Positions 45,128 through 52,337 of a stretch of 64,000 bases of DNA are shown piece after piece. Within the stretch, counting starts at the first letter, position 1; each line of letters begins with the position of its first letter. A program made the translations under genes and the position numbers. The notes beneath the pieces were generated by a model that did not search any database, was not told where the DNA came from, and saw only the letters and a program-made list of their open reading frames with translations. Origin of the DNA: an uncultured Tropicimonas sp. (GTDB lineage: Bacteria; Pseudomonadota; Alphaproteobacteria; Rhodobacterales; Rhodobacteraceae); assembly GCA_947495685.1 (NCBI GenBank), contig CANLZY010000001.1:124001-188000 (forward strand). The letters run 5' to 3'.

Positions 45128-45724
45128 GTGCGAAAAATTGGATATCAGAGAGTCTCTACAGTTGAGCAAAACTTGGCTCGGCAAGATTTGCCGTTCTGCG
45201 ACCGGATATTTACCGACCAGATATCTGGAAAGACAGTAGATAGACCTAACCTTAAAAAATTGTTAGATTTTATCTGGCAGGGAGACGAGGTTCATGTCTG
45301 GTCAATTGACAGGCTTGCTCGTAGCCTTACCGATCTCGACCAACTCGTCCGGAAGATATTGGATAGTGGCGGGAGCGTTCATTTCCACACTGAAGGACTT
45401 ACGTTCCATGGAAACATGGAAGACAGCGACCCAATGGCCGTCCTTCAGCTTCAACTGATGGGGGCGTTCGCAGAATTTGAGCGTCGCATCATCAAGAAGC
45501 GACAAAAGGAAGGCGTTCAGGCCGCCAAAGCCGCCGGAAAATACCAAGGTCGCAAACCCAGTATTGATCGAGACGAGGTTCAACTGCTGATCAATGCGGG
45601 ATACAAACCATCTCAGATCCAGAAGCGCATGGGGATCTCAAAGAGCTCGACCTATGCAATCTTGAAACAGCTTGGATATGAGCCAAAGACTGAGATCGTA
45701 AAGGCCGGTGACGATGGTTTATGA
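45128..45724 (+). CDS. Serine recombinase (resolvase/invertase family)
   Basis: 198 aa from a GTG. The catalytic N-terminal domain has the nucleophile Ser in YQRVSTVEQN and conserved SIDRLARSLTDL and LMGAFAEFERRIIKKRQKEG. A C-terminal helix-turn-helix (QIQKRMGISKSSTYAILKQL) binds DNA. It is a complete small recombinase of the Tn3-resolvase/DNA-invertase type. No invertible repeat pair was seen nearby, so dimer resolution of the element or its plasmid form is the more likely role. Confidence 0.9.
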   Translation: MRKIGYQRVSTVEQNLARQDLPFCDRIFTDQISGKTVDRPNLKKLLDFIWQGDEVHVWSIDRLARSLTDLDQLVRKILDSGGSVHFHTEGLTFHGNMEDSDPMAVLQLQLMGAFAEFERRIIKKRQKEGVQAAKAAGKYQGRKPSIDRDEVQLLINAGYKPSQIQKRMGISKSSTYAILKQLGYEPKTEIVKAGDDGL

Positions 45725-45782
45725 ATGTGTCCAAGAATGATGCGTTGTTGCTTCGAGTCTCAAGTGAAAGCTGGGAAGGACC

Positions 45783-47066
45783 TTAGTCGACTGTGGGACC
45801 GGCGCAGCCAGCACGAAGGCCGAACACTCGCAACAGCAACAGCATCAACATTTCTGCAATCTTTCTAGCGGCCTCAAGAGCTGCGGCGATTGCCGCTGCG
45901 CTGTGGTCCTTCTTCCGATTTTCGCGGAATTGCTGCGTTTGCTCAGCAAGTCTGCGTTCGCGGCCCTGCTCGTTGACGTTGTGTTCGCGAAGCGCGGCCA
46001 GATCCTTGGCCAGCTTGTTGGCGTAGTGCTGTCTGAAATGTTCGATTGCAGCATCGCCAAAATCCGCTTCGTTGCGAACACCTGTCAGCCCTTCATATTC
46101 GCTGCTTTCTGAATGGTCTTCAGCATCAACGCTTGCAGTTGCAAGCTCTTGCTGTAGCCGCTGTGAATTTGCTCTTGTCCGTTCATCATCGCTGACACGG
46201 CCTCTTGTAGCTCGTCTGTTTTCTGCTCCGTCCGTAGCGTGATCTGTATCAACTCCTGGATCAGTGGGGCGAGGCGGGCGCGCTTCGGCAAGCTCTGCTT
46301 CGGCGGCTCTGAATTCTGTGATCGCTGCGACTGTTTCAGCTCGTTTTGCGAGGAATTCGCGGACGTGTGGCGGAGCCGCTGGTTCTGGTTGGTCATTGTC
46401 TCGTGCCTCCTTTTGGCGTTTTCTCCATCGCTTGAGTGCATGGATTGTCGATTTACTGGCGGTCGGAATCCGAAGGTGTTCTGGGATCGGCTTTGCTGAC
46501 ACTTCGGCGTTGATCTGGTGAGCTGTGAAAAACTGGTTCATACGGTCGGCAAAGGCCTCGCGCATGTCGCGGCCGTCGCGTGCCGTCATCAGTGTGTTGA
46601 ACTCTCTGTCCTTCGTTTTCGCGAACTCGTCATGCTCAACATGACGGAGCGAAACGAGGGCTGAGACGTGATCATTTTCGCCGTCGCCGAAGATTCCGCC
46701 ATCCTCGTGCCGCGCCCATTCGACAGCGAACCCGCGATCAACGAGAGGGGAGAGCATTTCACGGGCGAACTGGTTGCGAAGATCGGCGGGCACCTCATGC
46801 GGAATGGCGAAGTCGAATGATCGGCCTAACTGTGCATCTTTGCGGCGCTCGAGGGCCTCGGCTTCGGCCCAGAGCGCCACCGGATCGCGCATCCGCTCAG
46901 GGGCACCGGCGGGCAACATGACCTCAGAATGTTGCAGCTCGTCTGCTTTGTGACTGAAATCAAATTCGGGGTCTGCTGTGCATCGCTGATACGCCGACCG
47001 GCGCAGCGCTCGACCACCCTTCGAGCGTTGAATAACGCCGAAGCTGACTCGGAAATATGATTGCAT
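45783..47066 (-). CDS. MobA/MobL-like relaxase with altered HUH motif
   Basis: 427 aa. The N-terminus (MQSYFRVSFGVIQRSKGGRA, then SAYQR) matches the MobA/MobL family, with the Tyr of the AY motif present. Where the family has the metal-binding HxH (NxHAHIL type), this protein reads NDHVSALVSLR, so one of the two histidines is replaced by Ser. TKDREFN, the family KTREWN-like region, follows. The C-terminal 200 residues are charged and coiled-coil-like and end in a hydrophobic helix (IAEMLMLLLLRVFGL). It is divergent from a TraD-like gene, as in mobilization regions. Nicking activity is uncertain. Confidence 0.8.
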   Translation of the reverse strand: MQSYFRVSFGVIQRSKGGRALRRSAYQRCTADPEFDFSHKADELQHSEVMLPAGAPERMRDPVALWAEAEALERRKDAQLGRSFDFAIPHEVPADLRNQFAREMLSPLVDRGFAVEWARHEDGGIFGDGENDHVSALVSLRHVEHDEFAKTKDREFNTLMTARDGRDMREAFADRMNQFFTAHQINAEVSAKPIPEHLRIPTASKSTIHALKRWRKRQKEARDNDQPEPAAPPHVREFLAKRAETVAAITEFRAAEAELAEARPPRPTDPGVDTDHATDGAENRRATRGRVSDDERTRANSQRLQQELATASVDAEDHSESSEYEGLTGVRNEADFGDAAIEHFRQHYANKLAKDLAALREHNVNEQGRERRLAEQTQQFRENRKKDHSAAAIAAALEAARKIAEMLMLLLLRVFGLRAGCAGPTVD

Positions 47067-47237
47067 CGATTTTCCTCCCTAGTGTCGCAGACTGAAGCAC
47101 TTTCCCGGAGGGAATGTATAAGCGAGCATCCATCCTTTTTCTTGCTATTTGCAATTAGAAAGTGCGCTGCATATTTGAGAAATCAAGGGATGTGTTTTCG
47201 ATCTCCAATTTTGGAACCAAAACATAGGGCGGCAACG
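47067..47237. other. Candidate origin of transfer between the divergent mobilization genes
   Basis: 171 bp between relaxase and TraD-like genes. It contains the inverted repeat TTCCC-GGA-GGGAA (47102-47114) and AAGTGCGC (47160-47167), which resembles the TAAGTGCGCCCT nick core of MobQ-type origins such as RSF1010. Position and motif fit an oriT; proof is lacking. Confidence 0.4.
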
Positions 47238-47534
47238 ATGGACAAAATGAGTATTGAGATTGAAAAAGCAGAGGAACGTTTGCGCAAAGCGAAAATTAGG
47301 CTGTCTGACGTGAAGCGGCGGGCTGATAACGCAGAACGAAAAAAGAGGGACACGGCGATTTTCACTTTAGGTGCATGTTTCGCTTCTCTTTTGAAGGAAG
47401 ACCCTGATTTTTCCTTCAGATTTTGGAGGAAATATCTAGCGTTTAGAGCGCCAGACATGATGACAGACACGCGGCGCACTGCGTTGCGTGATCTGTTTGG
47501 GCTTGAGCCGAGTTCACGTCATGAAAATGATTGA
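47238..47534 (+). CDS. Small TraC/TraD-like mobilization accessory protein
   Basis: 98 aa, helical and highly charged: MSIEIEKAEERLRKAKIRLS, RRADNAERKKRDTAIFTLGA. The RKxDT-then-LGA pattern is typical of TraC/TraD-type conjugal transfer proteins found beside MobA/MobL relaxases. It starts at ATG 47238 (MDKMSIE) and is divergent from the relaxase across the candidate oriT. It heads a row of four small, closely spaced genes. Confidence 0.65.
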   Translation: MDKMSIEIEKAEERLRKAKIRLSDVKRRADNAERKKRDTAIFTLGACFASLLKEDPDFSFRFWRKYLAFRAPDMMTDTRRTALRDLFGLEPSSRHEND

Positions 47535-47545
47535 AGGGAACTGAA

Positions 47546-47710
47546 ATGGAAGGTGTATTCGAAGTTCGACGGGCGTTGGAGATATTCTTTTACGAGAAAT
47601 ACGTGCTGCAAGAGAAAATCGTTCAGCATCTTGAGCGCATCGAAAAACAAAACAGAGTCTTGATCTCGATCTTTGGCGCCGCAGCAAAACAAATAGGTAA
47701 CGGGAAATGA
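47546..47710 (+). CDS. 54-aa protein of unknown function
   Basis: MEGVFEVRRALEIFFYEKYV... ends ...GAAAKQIGNGK. The ATG follows 11 bp after the TraD-like gene with GGGAACTGAA upstream. Its stop overlaps the next start (ATGA). It is amphipathic and helical. The tight spacing on both sides is the main evidence that it is translated. Confidence 0.5.
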   Translation: MEGVFEVRRALEIFFYEKYVLQEKIVQHLERIEKQNRVLISIFGAAAKQIGNGK

Positions 47711-47907
47711 TCAGGGGCCGATTTTTGTTGGACATTGTGCTCAATCGCACGATCCGGCGGCAGCTAGATAGGATCGCGAAGCCGGTCCCGAACCTGACCG
47801 CGAATGCAACCGCTGTGCGTGCTGCTATTGGGCTGCTACGTGCTCACGCGATGATGCATGCAGCGATCCGACAAGCTCGCTTCTACAGTTCCCAGATGAG
47901 GCCATGA
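47707..47907 (+). CDS. 66-aa basic protein of unknown function
   Basis: MIRGRFLLDIVLNRTIRRQL followed by a basic helical tail. It overlaps the preceding gene by 4 bp (ATGA) and ends 1 bp before the next ATG. No family recognised. Overlaps and ribosome site (GGGAA) support translation. Confidence 0.5.
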   Translation: MIRGRFLLDIVLNRTIRRQLDRIAKPVPNLTANATAVRAAIGLLRAHAMMHAAIRQARFYSSQMRP

Positions 47908-47908
47908 G

Positions 47909-48250
47909 ATGTTGAGCAGAGAACAACGATACACAATCGAGCTGACAGAAGCTCTGCGCGTCATGAACTTGATGCGCCGCGAGGTGTGGTCGATCAAGAG
48001 AACGCGGATGAAGGCGGGAACGTTCCCGCTCGTCGTCGATGAAGCGGGGGAGCTGGTGACAGGCATCGGGTATCGCGAGGATGGCAAAGATTGGTATCGG
48101 ATGGTTGCGAAGCTGACTCGGCTGTCTGTGGGTGAGCTGCGGCGCGAGCACGGCCAGTTCGATCCTGAAGACGATCCCGGCGGCGATGATGACGACGGGC
48201 TTAACCTCGAATTCGACGTAGACGAGATTTTGCACGGAGCGGGACTGTAG
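47909..48250 (+). CDS. 113-aa acidic protein of unknown function
   Basis: MLSREQRYTIELTEALRVMN at the N-terminus; the C-terminus is very acidic (DPEDDPGGDDDDG, then LEFDVDEIL). It is the last gene of the small-gene row in the element. I do not recognise a family. The acidic tail is compatible with a DNA-mimic or regulatory protein, but that is speculation. Confidence 0.55.
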   Translation: MLSREQRYTIELTEALRVMNLMRREVWSIKRTRMKAGTFPLVVDEAGELVTGIGYREDGKDWYRMVAKLTRLSVGELRREHGQFDPEDDPGGDDDDGLNLEFDVDEILHGAGL

Positions 48251-48332
48251 TAGGGGCTGTCTGCCCCCGGCCCGAAGGGGGCCTCCCCACAGGATCGGTG
48301 CTCGGAAATGGGGGCGTCAAGGCTTCTCCTAG

Positions 48333-48684
48333 TCAAAGTTTACGGAGACCAAGAGAATGTCGGAGTTGCCTTGTGTGCGATACCTGGGCGATCTCTACTG
48401 CCTGTGTGCTGGCATGTGGCTTAGCGTCGATTACAACAGCTTCGTAAGCATCTGAGGGACGTAGACCGATCTCTACGCTACGCGCGGTGCTGGCTGCAAT
48501 CGGTGGCTCTACGTCGGTTGCGTTGCGTCGGGCGCTCCAGCGAACACAGCTCGCTTGCGGTTCGTCTAGATCAACGATCAAGGTTCGTAGCTCGTCACGT
48601 TCGAGCTGATCCGCAAGGGCACGGGCAAGACTGCTCTTGCCTACGCCGCCTTTGTTGTGGAGCGAGTCCGATCACGTAGGTCAT
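48333..48684 (-). pseudogene. Broken parA-type partition ATPase
   Basis: Starting at ATG 48684, one frame encodes MTYVIGLA and the shifted frame continues HNKGGVGKSSLARALADQLE, then LIVDLDEPQASC and AVVIDAKPHA, the Walker A, A' and B motifs of a ParA ATPase. One extra base near 48660 separates the start codon from the Walker A frame. A second shift near 48390 and an early stop remove the C-terminal half. Normal ParA proteins of this kind are about 200 aa. Its start overlaps the stop of the helical protein gene upstream (ATGA). A small plasmid-like element with lost partition is implied. Confidence 0.7.
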
Positions 48685-49010
48685 GGCGCGGAACCTCCCG
48701 GTGACGATGGGGTGTATTCTTCGGTTGCCGCCGCATCTAGATTGTCGGCCTCCGCTTCCAGCTCAGCAATCAGCCTTACAATTTCGCCTCTAGTCGCTTC
48801 GTCAGTGATGTTGGCGAGCGCGGCTTTCAGGCCCTTTGCGATAGCTCTCAATACGCCTGACAAGCTTTTGACTGCTGCGCGGGCGTTGACGAGGATTTCC
48901 GGAATCTCTGTCTCTGTCTGTGCACATGCTAGTTTCTTTAGCGCTCCCGCGACTAGAGCTAGTGCCTTGTGAGCGTTCTCGATCAGTTGTTTTACTGTAA
49001 TCACTGCCAT
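48681..49010 (-). CDS. 109-aa helical protein next to parA
   Basis: MAVITVKQLIENAHKALALV continues as Ala/Leu/Lys-rich amphipathic helices and ends in a flexible SSPGG tail. GGAAAACAGGC precedes the ATG. The stop overlaps the start codon of the damaged parA, so the two were translationally coupled. Family not recognised; a partition or replication accessory role is only suggested by position. Confidence 0.55.
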   Translation of the reverse strand: MAVITVKQLIENAHKALALVAGALKKLACAQTETEIPEILVNARAAVKSLSGVLRAIAKGLKAALANITDEATRGEIVRLIAELEAEADNLDAAATEEYTPSSPGGSAP

Positions 49011-49024
49011 GCCTGTTTTCCTGT

Positions 49025-49383
49025 CTATTTGTTTGTTTGGCCTAGGAGGCTGTCCAGGATAACGCGGAGCGGAATCCTAGACAGTTGGGGGTAACTTACT
49101 GACGGTTTGACGGGCCTTGTTGATGATGATCCGCAGCAGTTTGTAATGGAAATGAGTGATTGGCACACAATGCGCGCTCTTTCGGCTTCGTCGCGACTCC
49201 ATTCGGTTCGCAATGCCACATCGACAGCTGCGGAGCGCCTACGCTCCGTATGTTCGAAGGCGAATCCCAGCTCTTCGGCTTCCTCGGCGTTGGCATTTTT
49301 TTGATGGGGTCTGCGAACTGCCCGAAGCTTAGGTGCTGCATGACTTTTGCAATCAAAGGATTTCCGTGAAGCTGGTTTGACAC
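49025..49383 (-). CDS. Small gene read in two frames across an A7 run
   Basis: A GTG at 49383 preceded by GAGG starts MSNQLHGNPLIAKVMQHLSF, running to an A7 tract near 49296. In the -1 frame from there the sequence is protein-like (NANAEEAEELGFAFEHTERR, VALRTEWSRDEAERARIV) and ends at 49025, only 14 bp before the next gene. In the original frame it ends at 49096 with less natural composition. Either a frameshift has damaged the gene or the A7 run permits slippage. Confidence 0.4.
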
Positions 49384-49488
49384 TGTTTTATTTCCTCGGC
49401 ATGTTCCATGAGTTGTGGTTTGGGTGACTTATGGAAAACGGGTCGCAGAGTTGCAGGGTCATTTTCCATAAGTCGCGCGAAGGGTTGT

Positions 49489-50340
49489 TTATACAATGAG
49501 TGAGCTGAGGTTGCGCGAGATACCATACCGCCCTTTGCGCCATTGATTTCCTAACACCAACCCCTGTTCTCTGTCATATCGATCACCTTGAACTGAGCCA
49601 CCGAATTGAATCCCGCGCACTGACTTCTCTTCGTTGTTGACTTCCTTTCCTCGAAACGCACGACGTGAGGGCTCGCCCTTTCCTAGGTAAGAGGCTATCC
49701 AGTATCCTGGGAACTCTGATCTTTTGCTTGGAACTTCCACGGCCAAATGCCAAGATCCTGTTACTCCGCATGCTATTTCTCCTCGCGTTCGCATCTCCGT
49801 GGGGCGATTGCCCTTCAAGGCCGGTTCAAACGTCCTTTCGAGGAAAGCTATTCTCGACTTTCGATGAGATGGTGGGAGGTGAAAGCCAAAATGAAGGTGC
49901 TCGCCTTCTCCTGGAACATATTCCCGAACCCAAACGTATACGTTGGGTAACCCCTGTGGCTTCCGATAACACAACTTTCGGCTCCTTCCGACATACTCTT
50001 TGGTAAGCTCATAGACTTCCGAGGATACGAGAGAGCATGAATCTAAGTGGCTTACAGAGTTTAGGCGGATAGTTTCCAGAGCATTGATAGGGTGCCCCAG
50101 TTCGCAGGCCATGGCTGTGCCAGCTTGTAGCTTCCTTTGGGTTCCTACAGGCAGAGACCATGTTTGCTTGCTGTGTTCTGAAATGGGGGCATTGCTATTC
50201 GGCGATACCGTGGATTCAGAAAAGTGATTTAAGACATCCGGATGCGCCTCATACGTCAGAGGAACCGCGGGATCTATATATATAGGGGATGGACGCTTTA
50301 CGGTGTTTTCGTGATTCCTGGGTGTGCTATGACTTTCCAT
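49489..50340 (-). CDS. Rep-like protein with HUH motif
   Basis: 283 aa. The central part contains VYVWVREYVPGEGEHLHFGF, an H-L-H metal-binding motif of the HUH endonuclease type. It is followed by a segment with a Tyr (IASYLGKGEP), and the C-terminus KGRYGISRNL resembles the GFSRN-type ending of small alphaproteobacterial Rep-like proteins. These features suggest a rolling-circle replication or nicking protein. The ATG follows the stop of the PrtN-like gene without a gap. The assignment rests on motifs rather than on a clear family match. Confidence 0.55.
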   Translation of the reverse strand: MESHSTPRNHENTVKRPSPIYIDPAVPLTYEAHPDVLNHFSESTVSPNSNAPISEHSKQTWSLPVGTQRKLQAGTAMACELGHPINALETIRLNSVSHLDSCSLVSSEVYELTKEYVGRSRKLCYRKPQGLPNVYVWVREYVPGEGEHLHFGFHLPPSHRKSRIAFLERTFEPALKGNRPTEMRTRGEIACGVTGSWHLAVEVPSKRSEFPGYWIASYLGKGEPSRRAFRGKEVNNEEKSVRGIQFGGSVQGDRYDREQGLVLGNQWRKGRYGISRNLSSLIV

Positions 50341-50607
50341 TCATAAGGCCTTTCGCAGTTCGTTTCGTCCTTGCTGTGCGCATCGATCAAGGTAGTCGGC
50401 CAAATCTCCAAGGTGAACGTAACGAGGGGCCTTTTGCGAGGGTCCGTGCCTTTGGACAGGTATTTGAATCTCTCCTGCATCGAGTTTTCTTAGAAACACA
50501 CCCTTCGACATTCCGCCAAAGAAATCTACCCGAATAACATCTAAAGGGACGGCTGCTTTTTCATATTGCGCCAGTAGCATTATGACTGTCTTCATCATGC
50601 CCACCAT
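50341..50607 (-). CDS. PrtN-like (pyocin activator) small DNA-binding protein
   Basis: 88 aa. MKTVIMLLAQYEKAAVPLDV, FLRKLDAGEIQIPV and SQKAPRYVHLGDLADYLD match the PrtN/pyocin activator family. ATG 50607 and ATG 50595 (MKTV) are both possible; homologues usually begin MKT. Its stop abuts the start of the Rep-like gene. Such proteins often stand in front of replication or excision genes of integrated elements and may act as an excisionase or activator. Confidence 0.78.
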   Translation of the reverse strand: MVGMMKTVIMLLAQYEKAAVPLDVIRVDFFGGMSKGVFLRKLDAGEIQIPVQRHGPSQKAPRYVHLGDLADYLDRCAQQGRNELRKAL

Positions 50608-51049
50608 GCTTTTCTAGGCAACTCTTGCGAGCGATTGATTGTTGTCGCGGCCTCACGAATGGGGGCGGCTGTCCTTGGTTCTGCCATATCTACCTCTTTC
50701 CATTTATCACTAGAGGGCACTCAAAGCGGGCCCTTGAAGAGGCAAATAGATAGATGCGTAGTTTTCGTCAATCAGCCGCAGATTGTATTGAAATCTGCCT
50801 GATTGTGTAACCAAATTATACGTGTAATTTCGCTACACGGTTTTTTTCCGTGAGTTGCAATTTTAGGCGGACGTTCTCAATCAATGGGGTGTCTTCTATG
50901 GAAATTACTCAACAACGAGTTGTGTTGAAGCAACCCGGAAACGTAAAAAGGGGATTATTGTCGTGAGAAATTATCACGGAAATGTGATCGGGGGGCGTCC
51001 GCTTTGGTGCTCACGACGGTTCGCGTCCCGTTGCCCGCAGTGCTGTGGG
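50608..51049. promoter_or_regulatory. AT-rich control region of the element
   Basis: No gene is seen. An imperfect palindrome spans 50769-50805: CAATCAG-CC-GCAGATT, loop GTATTGA, then AATCTGC-CTGATTG. A second, CACGG-TTTTTTT-CCGTG, lies near 50836-50852. The region lies upstream of the PrtN-like/Rep operon and downstream of the integrase, so operators or a replication origin are the likely content. Confidence 0.5.
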
Positions 51050-52135
51050 TTAAAGCCAGTTTTTCGTTACTCGTTCTTTCCACTCCCAGTTTTCGTATTT
51101 ATCTGCGGGCTTGTCATATTGATTGTAACGTCTGAGGCTATCCCAGGTTCGATGCCCGGAGACGGACTGCACCTCAGGGATCGTCCATCCCTTTTCGAAA
51201 ATCCAGCTAACGCCCTCATGCCGCAGATCGTGGAACCTCAGGTCCTTGATGCCAAGATCGTTGGTTTTTCGACTAAATGCTGCTGAGATCGAAGTTTTAG
51301 GAACAGGGAAAATCCTCTCATCATCCTGAGGCATGCATTCGATGATTGCTTGTGCCTCCGGCGTTATCCGGCACCATACGTGATTGCCCCTCTTATTTGT
51401 GGGGTTCTTCATGTCGCGGACGCAAACCCTCTGATCATTGGGATGGTAGTCGTCCCAGGTCAATTGAGTAATCTCCCCCAGTCGCCGAGTTGAGAAGATC
51501 GCGAACGCGACGATTCGATCTATCGGATTGTTCCCGTTGAGGCGTGACAGCTCGAAAGCTCTCATCAACTGATCTAGCTCTTCAATCTCGGGGCGTCGCG
51601 TCCGTTCAGCAGACTTGCCGACTACATTCGTGATCTTCAATGGTTCCCAAGCTTCTTCGAAAGTTGATAGTTCTATGTTGACGTCAAAGCGGATCTTTGC
51701 GACCCGAAAGATCGGCTTCAGATACGATAGGTAGTTTCGAACTGTCGGAGGTTTCCGTCCCTGCCGTAGCCATGACCCGAAATCTGAGATGTCTTTCGCA
51801 GTGATCTCTTCTGCAACCATCTCCCCGAAATAGGTTCGATCTGCGATGTAAAGAAGATCGCGTTCTTTCGAGTATTCGTAACTCCTGTCTAGTGCGTCAT
51901 GGTCCGCGAGGTATGTCCAAATGAGAGACGCCATCGTCGTATTGCGGTGCCTGGAGGGCGCCGCACCGGTCTTCTCGAAGGCCTTTTCGACGCTTTCCAT
52001 CCAAGCTTTCGCCTGGGCTTTTCGCGCAAATTGTCGGCTTTTTTGGAGGACGACCTTACGGTTCTTCTTCTTGATCACTTGCGCTTTGTATGCGATGCGA
52101 CCGTCTGAAAGTGTCTTCTCTTGGATCGTTCCCAT
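51050..52135 (-). CDS. Tyrosine integrase (phage-integrase family)
   Basis: 361 aa from ATG 52135, which has AGGAGG 6 nt upstream. An N-terminal arm-binding region and core-binding domain are followed by the catalytic domain with Arg in FSTRRLGEI, HxxR in FHDLRHEG, the second His in SGHRTW and the nucleophile Tyr in RRYNQY; the full R-H-R-H-Y set is present, so it should be active. It sits next to the right core repeat, reading inward, with three arm-type repeats across its promoter and start region. It is the enzyme expected to have joined the element to the metZ riboswitch. Confidence 0.95.
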   Translation of the reverse strand: MGTIQEKTLSDGRIAYKAQVIKKKNRKVVLQKSRQFARKAQAKAWMESVEKAFEKTGAAPSRHRNTTMASLIWTYLADHDALDRSYEYSKERDLLYIADRTYFGEMVAEEITAKDISDFGSWLRQGRKPPTVRNYLSYLKPIFRVAKIRFDVNIELSTFEEAWEPLKITNVVGKSAERTRRPEIEELDQLMRAFELSRLNGNNPIDRIVAFAIFSTRRLGEITQLTWDDYHPNDQRVCVRDMKNPTNKRGNHVWCRITPEAQAIIECMPQDDERIFPVPKTSISAAFSRKTNDLGIKDLRFHDLRHEGVSWIFEKGWTIPEVQSVSGHRTWDSLRRYNQYDKPADKYENWEWKERVTKNWL

Positions 52136-52153
52136 GCTCGCCTCCTCTTCGAT

Positions 52154-52219
52154 GGTATGCCCTGGCCGCTCCGATCTCGCCAAAACTGGTATGCCCTGGC
52201 TTTAGTGGGTATGCCCTGG
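52154..52219 (+). repeat. Right arm-type repeats (three copies)
   Basis: GGTATGCCCTGG at 52154-52165, 52188-52199 and 52208-52219, with starts 34 and 20 bp apart. They lie just upstream of the integrase start and are inverse to the copies at the left end. They fit integrase arm sites and could also repress the int promoter when occupied. Confidence 0.65.
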
Positions 52220-52324
52220 GGTATACTCGTGATGGGTGATAACGGGAAATCCAATGAAATCAACGACGAATGCAGAAGAATGAGAACGTGCGATATGCCT
52301 CGAATGTGCCGTAAGTGATTGTAT

Positions 52325-52330
52325 TATAAC
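52325..52330 (+). promoter_or_regulatory. Outward -10-like element at the right end of the element
   Basis: TATAAC with a weak upstream hexamer (GAATGT at 17-bp spacing) would start transcripts near 52337, just before the SAM-II aptamer. It may be the present metZ promoter, supplied by the element. Confidence 0.35.
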
Positions 52331-52337
52331 GAAAACA

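Noticed and set aside
45128-45724. Invertible segment controlled by the serine recombinase
   Set aside because: No pair of inverted repeats flanking a promoter or gene was found near the recombinase.
50963-51286. 107-aa plus-strand frame overlapping the integrase 3' end
   Set aside because: It is antisense to the catalytic end of the integrase and has no supporting motif.
52154-52219. CRISPR-like array
   Set aside because: Only three 12-bp copies with unequal spacing next to an integrase; arm sites explain them better.
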